DNA from: Deltaproteobacteria bacterium
Lineage (GTDB): Bacteria; Myxococcota; Myxococcia; Myxococcales; Anaeromyxobacteraceae
Length of the DNA stretch: 64,000 nucleotides
NCBI GenBank assembly: GCA_016214955.1
Contig: JACRMN010000012.1
Coordinates: forward strand, 859,901 to 923,900
Direction of reading: 5' to 3'
Every line of letters starts with the position of its first letter. Position 1 is the first letter of the stretch. This document shows positions 34,929-43,785 of this stretch, piece by piece. The position numbers were made by a program, and so were the translations under genes. A model generated the notes under the pieces. The model searched no databases, had not been told where the DNA came from, and saw nothing but the letters and a program-made list of their open reading frames with translations.

Positions 34929-35395
34929 CTTGCCACGCTGCGTGGGGACCGGGACCGATACTCGGCGCCGAGCTGCCGGACCTTCTCGTAGTCCCGCGAC
35001 GAGAAGGTGGTGCGGAACTCCTTCGCCATCCCGGTGATGAGCACGAGGCTCGGCCCACGCAGGCCAAGCGCCATGCCATCGCGCTCCAGGATGCAGAAGA
35101 GGCGGTAGTGGCGTCTGCCGGGTCCATCGACCCGGACCTCGTAGAAGCCGGCCATGTCGCCGTGCATGGCCTCCCACTTCCCGCCACCGGCGAACGCGGG
35201 GGGAGGGGTCTCTGCCACGGCCCTCACGACCGCGAGCAGCTTCGGCGCGATGGACCTGTGCGCGTCGAGGAACGCCCGCGCGGGAACCGACCGGTGGGGA
35301 TCGTCGGCCGGATGGCGCTGGAAGAAGTGAACCAGCCACGGCCCGCTCCAGACCTCCTCGGTCGAGGGCCGCCCTCTGGCTGGCGTCTTCGCCAT
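34925..35395 (-). CDS. RelE/HigB (Gp49-like) toxin
   Basis: A 156-residue protein with the Gp49/HigB pattern: a GKWEAMHGDMAGFYEVRVDG strand pair, RHYRLFCILERDG, LVLITGMAKEF and a helix with Arg and Lys. These toxins cut mRNA at the ribosome. The start at 35395 has GAGG upstream; a longer form from 35464 is possible. Facing the antitoxin tail-to-tail is unusual for such pairs, which are normally co-directional. Confidence 0.75.
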   Translation of the reverse strand: MAKTPARGRPSTEEVWSGPWLVHFFQRHPADDPHRSVPARAFLDAHRSIAPKLLAVVRAVAETPPPAFAGGGKWEAMHGDMAGFYEVRVDGPGRRHYRLFCILERDGMALGLRGPSLVLITGMAKEFRTTFSSRDYEKVRQLGAEYRSRSPRSVAS

Positions 35396-35540
35396 GGAGT
35401 ACCTCGCATACCACTCGGTTCCGACGGCCAGGCCCCTTTCGGTCGCCGCCAGGCCGGTTGACATACGATCATCAGCGCACTAGACTCCTCTCGTCAACCC
35501 AGGTGACTCGCAGGAGGGGCGGGCCGCCGCGAGGCAAGTC

Positions 35541-37388
35541 GTGGCATCCGATGCTCGTAGCCCCTCCTTCCCGATCCTGAGCCGCCTGGCGGCAGGCTCC
35601 GCGGGCATCCTTCTTTCCCTCGAGCTCCTCTACCGCTGGCAGACGCTGCTCGGCCGCGAGCCGCTCCCACTGCCGGGCTACCTCCGGGAGCAGGCCTACG
35701 CGGCGCTCTCCCGCTATTTGCCGGCCCGCGCCTGGGCTTCCACCCACCCCGGCCTGGCGCTCGCCCTCGGGCTACTCATCCTGGGCCTCGCGCTCGTCGC
35801 CTTCCGCTACTGGCTCATCTTCTGGCGGAATCAGGTCGGCGCCCGGCTGTCCGGCACTTACTTCAAACAGGACGACGGCCGGTTCCCGGTCCGGCCGGTG
35901 AACCTCCTCCGGGAGCTCGCGCGCCGGCCGCAGGGGCTCACCCTCGTGGGCCTCACGCCGCAGCGGGGCCTGCTCGGCTGGCGCTGGAAGCCGGTCTACC
36001 TGGACGAGCGGCAGCGAACCACGCACCGCCACGTTCTCGGCAAGACCGGCTCCGGCAAGACGCTCTCCGTCCTCTGGCCGCAGGTCCTGCAGGACGTGCT
36101 CGACGGCAAGGGGTGCGTCGTCGTCTCGGGAAAGGGGAGCGACGAGGAGATCGGCATCGTCAAGGCCATCGCCCAGATCGCGAGACGGGAGCAGGACCTC
36201 CGGGTGTTCGCCCTGCCGGCCTGGAACCAGTCGGCCATCCCGAGCCACACCTACAACATGGTGTGGGTCGATCCGCGGACGCCCGACGGCGCCGGAGGCG
36301 ACCCGACCGCGGTGGCCGAGCGGGTCTTCTCGGTGCTGCCCATCGGCGACCACAGCTACTACAACACGCAGGCCCAGCTCATGTTCACGAACCTCTGCCG
36401 CCTGCTGCACGGCATAGTGGACGAGGAGGGGCGCGGCCTGCCGTTCACGATGCGGGACGTGGCCCTCTGCCTCAAGGCCATCGGCAACCGCAACGAGGCC
36501 TGGGCGCGCGCGCTCGAGCACTGCCTCACGGCGTCGCTCGACCAGGAGGCCGCTCGCGAGATCGTCTCGCAGGTCGACCGGCTCGGCCACGAGATCCACA
36601 AGGTGCTCTCGGGCCTCGTGGGCGCGGTGGACAAGTTCCAGGCGCCGCTCGTCAACGCCTACGCGCCCGACATCGTGATGCGCGAGGTGCTGGAGCGGAA
36701 CCTCATTCTCTACGTCCAGCTCCCCTCGAACCTCTTCAAGATCCAGGCGCCCTCGCTCGGCAAGGTCTTCCTCATGGACATCCAGCAAGAGGGGAGCCTG
36801 CGCCAGGTGTTCCGGTCGGTGCGGAACCAGAGGCCCTTCAGCGTGGTGGTGGACGAGTTCGGGCGCTTTGCCGACCTCACCTTCGTGGATTCCATCAACC
36901 AGCTCCGCGACGCCAACCTCCAGTTCACCGTCGCCCACCAGTCGCTCGCCGACCTGGAGCTCGTGAGCCGCGAGTTCGCCAACGCCGTCTGGGACAACAC
37001 CCGCATCAAGGACGTGCTCTCCCAGGACAACCCGGCGCTCTGCGAGATGCTGGCGAAGAGCATCGGCACCCGGCAGGAGATCGTGAGGACCGTCCGAGCC
37101 GAGCCCGGTCCGCTCTTCACCTCGCTCGCCACGCGCGAGTCCTCGACGCGGTCGGTGGAATCCTACCGGCTCCATCCGAACCGCATCCGGAACCTGGCGC
37201 GCTGCGGGCAGGGCTACCTCTACACCGACTCGACGCTCCACCCCATCTGCTACGGGCAGCTCCCGCCGATGAAGGCGAGCTACCCGCTGCCGAGCCGCGG
37301 GTCCTCCGGCCGCGGACTGCGCCTCTACGAGACCTTCGTGGAGCGCTCGCCGCTGAAGGCCTTCGCGCACGTGAGGAGGCTGTCATGA
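35541..37388 (+). CDS. virD4: VirD4/TraG-type coupling protein
   Basis: Hexameric ATPase that brings transfer DNA to the type IV channel. The 615-residue protein has two N-terminal membrane helices (about residues 15-35 and 75-100), Walker A GKTGSGKT (about 168), Walker B SVVVDEFGRF (about 435), and TraG motifs such as ILYVQLPSNLFKIQ. It starts with GTG. The stop overlaps the next gene by 4 bp. It heads a second transfer operon with a primase and a replication-relaxation protein. Confidence 0.92.
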   Translation: MASDARSPSFPILSRLAAGSAGILLSLELLYRWQTLLGREPLPLPGYLREQAYAALSRYLPARAWASTHPGLALALGLLILGLALVAFRYWLIFWRNQVGARLSGTYFKQDDGRFPVRPVNLLRELARRPQGLTLVGLTPQRGLLGWRWKPVYLDERQRTTHRHVLGKTGSGKTLSVLWPQVLQDVLDGKGCVVVSGKGSDEEIGIVKAIAQIARREQDLRVFALPAWNQSAIPSHTYNMVWVDPRTPDGAGGDPTAVAERVFSVLPIGDHSYYNTQAQLMFTNLCRLLHGIVDEEGRGLPFTMRDVALCLKAIGNRNEAWARALEHCLTASLDQEAAREIVSQVDRLGHEIHKVLSGLVGAVDKFQAPLVNAYAPDIVMREVLERNLILYVQLPSNLFKIQAPSLGKVFLMDIQQEGSLRQVFRSVRNQRPFSVVVDEFGRFADLTFVDSINQLRDANLQFTVAHQSLADLELVSREFANAVWDNTRIKDVLSQDNPALCEMLAKSIGTRQEIVRTVRAEPGPLFTSLATRESSTRSVESYRLHPNRIRNLARCGQGYLYTDSTLHPICYGQLPPMKASYPLPSRGSSGRGLRLYETFVERSPLKAFAHVRRLS

Positions 37389-37645
37389 GGCCGAAGAAGG
37401 CGGCGCCCGCCCCGAGGCGCATCATCAAGGTGGGCGGCCTGTACCGCGACAGAGCGCGGGGCGTGACGGTCACCGCCGAGGACCACGAGATCCGCGATGC
37501 CCACCGGACCGGCCGCATCCTCGTCCGCGCCGCCGACGGCATGGCCCGGTTCCCGCGGCGCTGGTACTCCCGGGACGTGGACCTCACGGAGGTCCAGGGT
37601 GACCTCGCGAACTTCATCGACGCGGACAGCGGGGTGCGGCCGTGA
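37385..37645 (+). CDS. Small basic protein between virD4 and primase
   Basis: An 86-residue highly basic protein (RPKKAAPAPRRIIKVGGLYRD start) with a predicted beta-rich core (GVTVTAEDHEIRDA). No family is recognised. It overlaps virD4 and the primase gene by 4 bp at each end, so its dose is tied to theirs. It may bind nucleic acid or act as a coupling-protein accessory. Confidence 0.65.
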   Translation: MRPKKAAPAPRRIIKVGGLYRDRARGVTVTAEDHEIRDAHRTGRILVRAADGMARFPRRWYSRDVDLTEVQGDLANFIDADSGVRP

Positions 37646-39033
37646 TCCCCGAGGCGGTCATCGAGGAGATCCGCTCGCGGGTGGATTCCGTCCAGGTCAT
37701 CGGGCGGCGCGTCGAGCTCCGGAAGAGCGGGAGCTCCTTCTCGGCCTCCTGCCCCTTCCACCCTGACCGCACGCCCAGCTTCCACGTCTTCCCCGACTCG
37801 AAGCGCTTCAAGTGCTTCGGGTGCGGCGCGCGCGGCGACGTGTTCGAGTTCCTGCGCCGCTTCGAGGGAAAGGACTTCAGGACGGCGGTGCGCGACCTGG
37901 CCGCTGAGGTCGGGGTGGTCATCCCCGGCACCGGGCAGGAGGGGGCGGGGCCGGCAGCCACTTCCGCAGCCGACCCCGGCCGCGCGGTGCTCGAGCGCGC
38001 CTGCGAGGCGGCCGCGGCACACTGGACGGAGCGGCTTTGGAGCGACGCGGGCGCGGCGGCGCGGCGTTACCTCGCCGCGCGCGGCATCCAGGAGTCGACG
38101 GCCCGCCAGTTCCGGCTCGGCTTGGCCCCGCGGGAGTGGCACGACCTCGAGGAGGCGCTCGTCGCCCGGGGCTTCTCGCGCGAAGACCTCCTGCGGGCTG
38201 GCCTCCTCCGCAAGAGCGACAAGGGCGAGCCTCCTGCGCACGACCGCTTCCGGGGCCGGCTCATATTCCCCCTCGCCGCCGGCGATCGCAGCGTGGTCGG
38301 CTTCGCGGGGCGCGCGGTGGCGGACAGGGAGGGGAGCGGCGAGCCGAAGTACCTGAACAGCCCCGAGACCCCCATCTTCAGGAAGGGGCACCTCCTCTTC
38401 GGGCTGCCCGAGGCGCAGGCGGGCATCCGCTCGGCGCGGCGTGCCGTGCTGGTCGAGGGCTACTTCGACGCCGTCGCGGTTCATCAGGCGGGTGCGCGAG
38501 ACGTGGTCGCCTGCGGCGGGACGGCGCTCACGGAGCACCAGATCGGTCTCCTGCAGCGTGCCGGCTGCACGGACCTGGTCCTGCTCTTCGACACCGACCC
38601 GCCGGGCCTCGACGCACCGGCCGTGGCGGCGCCCGCGCTCCTCCGGTCCGGCCTCACGGTTCGCGTGGCGCGCCTACCCGGTCCCGCCTCGACGGACCCC
38701 GCGGCCCACCTGCACGCGGCAGGCCCCGGGAGCCTGCCCGGCGTGCTCGACGCGGCCATGCCGCTCACCGAGTGGCTCATCGAGCGTGCGATCGCGGGGA
38801 GGACGCGGCCAACCGGGATCCGCGGCCTCTCCGTGGAGCAGAAGCTCCTGGTGGTGCGGGACCTGCGCCCCTTCGTGGCGGCGGCGCGCCCGGGGCTCCC
38901 GCGCGCCCTCTTCGAGCAGCGCCTCGCGCGGCGGCTCGAGCTCTACATCGTGGCCCTGCGGGCCGAGCTCGGTCGCGGCGACGGGCGCGAGGTGCAGGCA
39001 ACCCGGGCAGGAGGCGCGCCATGGCACGCGTGA
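37642..39033 (+). CDS. DnaG-type DNA primase
   Basis: A 463-residue primase. The N-terminal CHC2 zinc site is CPFHPDRTPSFHVFP with CFGCGARGDVFEF. The Toprim domain has VLVEGYFDAVAVHQ (about residue 268) and LLFDTDPPGL (about 314), in which the acidic pair D-T-D is kept but the usual AG is PG. The C-terminal helicase-binding domain is short. It is probably used to start complementary-strand synthesis after transfer. It overlaps the replication-relaxation gene by 13 bp. Confidence 0.9.
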   Translation: MIPEAVIEEIRSRVDSVQVIGRRVELRKSGSSFSASCPFHPDRTPSFHVFPDSKRFKCFGCGARGDVFEFLRRFEGKDFRTAVRDLAAEVGVVIPGTGQEGAGPAATSAADPGRAVLERACEAAAAHWTERLWSDAGAAARRYLAARGIQESTARQFRLGLAPREWHDLEEALVARGFSREDLLRAGLLRKSDKGEPPAHDRFRGRLIFPLAAGDRSVVGFAGRAVADREGSGEPKYLNSPETPIFRKGHLLFGLPEAQAGIRSARRAVLVEGYFDAVAVHQAGARDVVACGGTALTEHQIGLLQRAGCTDLVLLFDTDPPGLDAPAVAAPALLRSGLTVRVARLPGPASTDPAAHLHAAGPGSLPGVLDAAMPLTEWLIERAIAGRTRPTGIRGLSVEQKLLVVRDLRPFVAAARPGLPRALFEQRLARRLELYIVALRAELGRGDGREVQATRAGGAPWHA

Positions 39034-40151
39034 AGGGGGCGGTCCTCACGGCGAGGGACCGGGTCCTCCTCTCGTACCTCGCGATCGCCCGCTACGCCTC
39101 GACCCTGCAGCTCCACCGGCTCCTCGCCGACGGCCACGACATCTCGCTCGTATACCGGCGGCTCCGGCGGCTCAGCGCCGACATGAACCGGCCCGGCGAG
39201 TCGCCGCCGGTGAGGCGGCTCGCGTACCGCCGCGCGGAGGGCACCGCGGTCGCCGTCTGGGCGCTCACGCAGTACGGCCGGGCGGTGGCTGAGGACGCGG
39301 TGCCGTACCTCCGGCCGCCCGGGAAGGCCGACGTGAGCGCTCGGTTCCTCCTCCACACCCTCATGCTGAACGACGTGCTGGTGGAGCTGGTGCTCGCGCT
39401 GCGCCAGTCGCCGGAGGCGCCGCTCGCGGAGCTGCCGTTCCGATGGCTCTGCGAGAACGACGAGCAGCTCGGGTTCAGCGTCTTCCGCCAGGACCTCGGC
39501 CAGACGCGCGCGTCGATCCTGAAGCCGGACGCGATCCTGGAGCTGCCCGGGCCGCGGCGGCGCCTCTTCGTCGAGGCCGAGACCGGCGCCCACAGCATCG
39601 CGACCGCGGACCCCCTGAGCCACGGGGCGGTCCTGAAGAAGCTCGAGCGCTACGCCCGCTTCATCACCGGGCTGGTGCCCGGCTCGGGCCCCACCACCTT
39701 CTACGAGGCGGCCTTCTCCGACGGCCTCGCCCCGGAGCTCGTCCTCCTCGTCCACTCGGAGGGGAGGAAGGCCAAGGTCGAGGCGGCCATCCGGGAGTGG
39801 AGCCGCGGGCGCGGGGTCGAGGAGCTCGCCGTCCGCGTCCTCACGTTCCGGGGTGCGGCCGCGGAGATCGTCTCGCTGCTGGGCGGCCAGGCCGCCCTGA
39901 GCCGGGGACCTCGCCTCGTAACTATCGATGATCACAGGGCTCGCAGGCTCCGCGAGGGCTTCAACGCAGTCGCCGAGGCGCTGAACGCCGCGCGGAGGGC
40001 CGTCGCCGAGCACAACGGCCGCTGCGGCGACCGCCTGGTCCTGCCGCCGGCGCCGATGGCAGAGCTCAAGGATCTCCGCGATCTCATCAAGCACGACCTG
40101 CTTGGGGAGCCCCGGTCGCCGAGGGGAGAAACCGGCGTGGTCGCTCGCTAA
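39021..40151 (+). CDS. Replication-relaxation family protein
   Basis: A 376-residue protein that I assign to the Replic_Relax family: an N-terminal winged-helix region (TARDRVLLSYLAIARYASTL, then LVYRRLRRLSAD) and a nuclease-like core with LKPDAILELPG and LFVEAETGAHSI, a D...ExE/K-type site. Members occur on conjugative elements and are thought to act at the transfer or replication origin. It could serve as the element's nicking protein, since no HUH-type relaxase is found. Confidence 0.7.
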   Translation: MARVKGAVLTARDRVLLSYLAIARYASTLQLHRLLADGHDISLVYRRLRRLSADMNRPGESPPVRRLAYRRAEGTAVAVWALTQYGRAVAEDAVPYLRPPGKADVSARFLLHTLMLNDVLVELVLALRQSPEAPLAELPFRWLCENDEQLGFSVFRQDLGQTRASILKPDAILELPGPRRRLFVEAETGAHSIATADPLSHGAVLKKLERYARFITGLVPGSGPTTFYEAAFSDGLAPELVLLVHSEGRKAKVEAAIREWSRGRGVEELAVRVLTFRGAAAEIVSLLGGQAALSRGPRLVTIDDHRARRLREGFNAVAEALNAARRAVAEHNGRCGDRLVLPPAPMAELKDLRDLIKHDLLGEPRSPRGETGVVAR

Positions 40152-40203
40152 GTGAAAGGTCGACGTCCGGGGGAGGAGCGGGCGATCGACCGGGAGTGGT
40201 CCG

Positions 40204-42999
40204 ATGCGCACCTGGTCCCGAAAGATCCTCGCGGCAGCTACGGCTGCCGCCGTCCTTGTGACCGCCGGCTGCGGAGGGGGTCCCACGGCCCCGACGGCGC
40301 CGAGCCCCGGGTCCTTCGACGTTCGCGTCAGCGCCGGATCGCCGGTGGCCGGCGCCATCGTCACCGTCTACGCCATCAGCGACTCCACGGGCGCCATCGA
40401 CGGCACGGCGGGGGCGGGCGGGGTACTCGGCTCGGCCGGACCGACCGACTCGACGGGCCGCGTCAGTGTCCCGACGAGGCCCTACGCCGGGCCGGTCCAG
40501 GTGGTTGCGAGCGGCCTCGCGCTCTACTACGCCGACCCCGCCTCGCCGCCGGATTCCAGCGGCGCCCCCGTCTACGTGCAGATGCCCGCCGCGTTCACCC
40601 TGTCGTCCTACGTGACGAGGTTCACCGCCGGCGAGACCATGGTCGTGCCTGTCACCCTCTACACCACGCTCGCCGACCACGCCGCGCTGGCATACGCGAG
40701 GGGTCTCAGCCCGACCCATCCCGCGAAGGCGAACCTCACCGACGCCATCCGGGCGCGAGACCCGCTCTTCGTTCAGCACATCACCACCCTGGCGGCGGGC
40801 TGGGACCCGGCGGCGCTGCGAACCACGGTTCCGGCCGACCTCGCCCGGGCCCCGCACAGCCTCGTGAACTCCGCCTTTGCGGCCATCTTCGACGTGGCGC
40901 TGAACGGGCTCGCACGCGACCGGACCGTCCTCGCCACCTACGGGAGCAGCGGCCTCGGGATCACCGCGCCCGTCCTCCTGCAGATCCTCGAGGCGGACAT
41001 CGACGCCGACGGCGTGCTCGACGGGAAGGGGGAGGCCGGCAAGCCCCTCGCGCTCCCCGGCTCCGCAGGGCGGGCCCTCGACGGCCAGTTCCTGCGGATG
41101 CCGATGGCGATGGCGCTCGACGGCTGGGCGCGGCGCGCGGACCTCAACAAGAGCGGGATCGGCCCGGGCGACCTGCTCGCCGGCAACGTCTACGAGGCGA
41201 TCGTCCGCGACAGCTCGGCGCTCTTCGCCGACCCGCCGGCCGGCAGCGTCGACGCGCTCATCGACCACGCTCCTCCGATCGTGACCTGGGAGGTGGAGCC
41301 GGTGGTGGCGGTCACGACGCCAGAAGTGACCCTCACCGTCAGGGCGACCGACGACCGGAGCGGTGTGTCCCGAGTCCTGGGTCAGGCGGGCACAAACTCG
41401 CCGGTCGAGGGCACGCCCCAGGGAGCGGACACCTGGACGCTGACGCTCGGACTCCTGCCTGGGCCCAATCGGATCTCCGTCTGGGCGGAGGATGCGGCCG
41501 CGCTTCCCAACTCGGGCCGGTTCATGTCCGGACCGCATGAGCTCGCGACGACGGTCTTCTGGGATTTCAGCGACCCCTCCATCGCCTACAACACGGCCTT
41601 TGCCTCCTACCGCGACGAGCGCGGGATGACCGTCGCCAAGGATGCTGCCGGCCTCGCCCTCGTCCCCGCGGTCCACGAGTACGCCGACCCGACCCCGCTG
41701 ACGATCCCCTCGGCCGGTGGCCACGTCCACAAGGCGGCGACGCGGCTCGGCTGGGTCGACCCGCCGACCGCGGCGGTGCTCGAGGACCCCGTCTCCGGGA
41801 ACCCGGACAACATCCCGGTCCTCCAGTTCTGGGTTCCCTACGTGGAGGGGGTCGACGCGCCGATCGTCTCCGCGACCTACGCCGTCTCGATCGCCTGCGC
41901 CGGCTGCAGTTACGCCGACGCCACGGGGTCCCTCTGGCCGAGCCCTACCCAGGCGCCGGGGGTGCTCCTCTTCGACCTGCCGCTCTCCTCGAACCTCGTC
42001 CCGGCGCTGCCGTACCTCCCCAGCCCAGCAACGCTCGCCGTGACGGTCAGGGTCAGCGACGCGGCCGGGAACCAGTCGTCGGTGACACCGGTGTCGCTGA
42101 CCTTCCACACCATCGGTGGACCGCTCGCGATCTCCGAGGACCTCTCCTACCCGGGCCAGCGCGAGCCGCGGAGCACGTACCCGTACACGATCGCCACCGG
42201 CCTCTACTCGGATCTCTTCGCCCTGAGCCCCGCGGCCTTCCTTCCCGAGCAGCAGGTGCGGCTCATCCGCTACCTGGTCTCCAACCCTGCTCCCTCGAGC
42301 GTGGCGCTCGCCCTCCCGCGGATCGCGGGCGGCTGGAGGATGGTCGAGACGTGGCCAGGCAGCCCGGGTACGTCGCTCGGAACGGTGACGTACCCCGTCG
42401 CCAACATCGTCTGCAGCAGGGCGCCCACCTGCGGAGGCACGACGCCCATCGCCTACGGGGGAGGATCCGCCGGCGGCGGTTGCGGAACGTCACCGCCCCA
42501 CAACATGACGCCCGCCACCGACAACCCCGTCGTCGTTAGCGGAGACCTCGCGACCTTCGCCTACGTGCAGAACCAGGGCGTGGACCTCGCGCCCGCGGTG
42601 AAGACGCCGGCGGGGCAGGTCGTCGTCCCGCCGGCCGAGGGCGGCGCCCCGGGAGTCGTCGCCCTGTACGTCGGGCGCCCCGCCGGCGCGCCAGCGCGGA
42701 GCTACGTGCTGCCGTGGACTGGGTCGGGCTACCAGTACGTCGTCGAGGATGCGTGGACCAAGATCTGGCAGGGGACGACGGTGTGCTGCGACTACGATGC
42801 CGAGTCTCGCCGTTGCTTCCAGTTCGCGGCGCCCACGACCTGGGCCGGGACGCGTTTCGTCCGGACCCTCGCCGCGGGGGTGGATTCGCTCGAGGGGTCC
42901 TTCGAGATCGTGACGAACGGCATGGCGGGAGCCGTGGTTGTGGGCGAGGCCAACACCGTGGGTGGCGTTGTGAGCGTCACGCGGGCCATTCCACACTGA
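40204..42999 (+). CDS. Large lipoprotein, probable surface protein
   Basis: A 931-residue lipoprotein: signal peptide with lipobox VTAGC (Cys near residue 23), a short Pro/Thr linker, then a carboxypeptidase-regulatory-like Ig fold ([20 protein letters not shown]) and several beta-sandwich regions, including [17 protein letters not shown] and [20 protein letters not shown]. The C-terminal part has many Cys pairs. No enzyme motif. Its position between transfer genes and the collagen-like lipoprotein suggests a role in cell contact, exclusion or adhesion. Confidence 0.75.
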   Translation: MRTWSRKILAAATAAAVLVTAGCGGGPTAPTAPSPGSFDVRVSAGSPVAGAIVTVYAISDSTGAIDGTAGAGGVLGSAGPTDSTGRVSVPTRPYAGPVQVVASGLALYYADPASPPDSSGAPVYVQMPAAFTLSSYVTRFTAGETMVVPVTLYTTLADHAALAYARGLSPTHPAKANLTDAIRARDPLFVQHITTLAAGWDPAALRTTVPADLARAPHSLVNSAFAAIFDVALNGLARDRTVLATYGSSGLGITAPVLLQILEADIDADGVLDGKGEAGKPLALPGSAGRALDGQFLRMPMAMALDGWARRADLNKSGIGPGDLLAGNVYEAIVRDSSALFADPPAGSVDALIDHAPPIVTWEVEPVVAVTTPEVTLTVRATDDRSGVSRVLGQAGTNSPVEGTPQGADTWTLTLGLLPGPNRISVWAEDAAALPNSGRFMSGPHELATTVFWDFSDPSIAYNTAFASYRDERGMTVAKDAAGLALVPAVHEYADPTPLTIPSAGGHVHKAATRLGWVDPPTAAVLEDPVSGNPDNIPVLQFWVPYVEGVDAPIVSATYAVSIACAGCSYADATGSLWPSPTQAPGVLLFDLPLSSNLVPALPYLPSPATLAVTVRVSDAAGNQSSVTPVSLTFHTIGGPLAISEDLSYPGQREPRSTYPYTIATGLYSDLFALSPAAFLPEQQVRLIRYLVSNPAPSSVALALPRIAGGWRMVETWPGSPGTSLGTVTYPVANIVCSRAPTCGGTTPIAYGGGSAGGGCGTSPPHNMTPATDNPVVVSGDLATFAYVQNQGVDLAPAVKTPAGQVVVPPAEGGAPGVVALYVGRPAGAPARSYVLPWTGSGYQYVVEDAWTKIWQGTTVCCDYDAESRRCFQFAAPTTWAGTRFVRTLAAGVDSLEGSFEIVTNGMAGAVVVGEANTVGGVVSVTRAIPH

Positions 43000-43007
43000 G
43001 GAGCCGT

Positions 43008-43508
43008 ATGGCGAACCTGATGCGAGCCTGCCTGGTGGCCACGCTGACGATGCTCGCGGCCTGCGAAGGCAAGAGGGGTCCGCAGGGGCCGGTCGGGCCT
43101 CCCGGCGCCGACGGCACCCCGGGGACGCCGGGAGTTCCGGGCGCGCCCGGGGCCCAGGGCGATCCGGGACCCCAGGGCATCCAAGGGATACAGGGCCCCC
43201 CAGGGCCCGCAAACGGCGGGCTTTACGCCTCCCGGGCCGACATCTACTACCGCTCCAGCGCGGTGGGGACCACCACCGGCTCCGTCAGCGTTAGCTGCGA
43301 CGCCAACGCCGACCTGCCCCTCGCCGGTTCGTGCACCGAGTCGGAGACGACCGCGCTGCACCTGTGCCTGGAGCCCGGCATCAGCGCCTGGTCCAGCGCA
43401 AGCCCATCGGTGCCGGCGCTCTATCGGTGCGTCTGGTGTTCGGGCGGGACCGTTGTGAACACGGTGGCGACGGCGCAGGCGCACATCGTGTGTGTGAAGC
43501 ACCCGTGA
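43008..43508 (+). CDS. Collagen-like lipoprotein
   Basis: A 166-residue lipoprotein. The lipobox is MLAAC near residue 19. It is followed at once by 16 Gly-X-Y triplets ([15 protein letters not shown] and so on), a collagen-type triple-helix segment. The C-terminal 95 residues hold about eight Cys residues in a beta-rich head. Bacterial collagens form trimeric stalks on the cell surface and can bind partner cells or phage. It starts 8 bp after the large lipoprotein, so both are likely one operon. Confidence 0.85.
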   Translation: MANLMRACLVATLTMLAACEGKRGPQGPVGPPGADGTPGTPGVPGAPGAQGDPGPQGIQGIQGPPGPANGGLYASRADIYYRSSAVGTTTGSVSVSCDANADLPLAGSCTESETTALHLCLEPGISAWSSASPSVPALYRCVWCSGGTVVNTVATAQAHIVCVKHP

Positions 43509-43785
43509 CCTTGGACGACTGGCCCAGATCCGCCCGCTGATGTCGAGGCGCCCATCCTGTCGGCCCAAGCCATGACCGGAAGGAGCCACGGCGACCGGGC
43601 CCGCGAGGCGGCGAGGCGCGAAGCCCGGCGACAGGTGACGAACTCGCAGGGTCGGGGATGTCGGCAGTATCCAAGCCGAAACTGCGGTAGGGTCGCCCGA
43701 CCGGGGCGTCGGAAGCGGTCCTGCTAGATCCCGTTGGTGCGAACGCCGCGGCCTAGACTCGGCAGCTTGAAAACCGGAGGTCGGC

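Noticed and set aside
38037-40151. Long Arg/Pro/Gly-rich open frames antisense or out of frame to the primase and relaxation genes
   Set aside because: Composition is typical of shadow frames (Arg, Pro, Gly, Ala runs without hydrophobic cores). They overlap genes with clear motifs. Only the part from 39021 is real.
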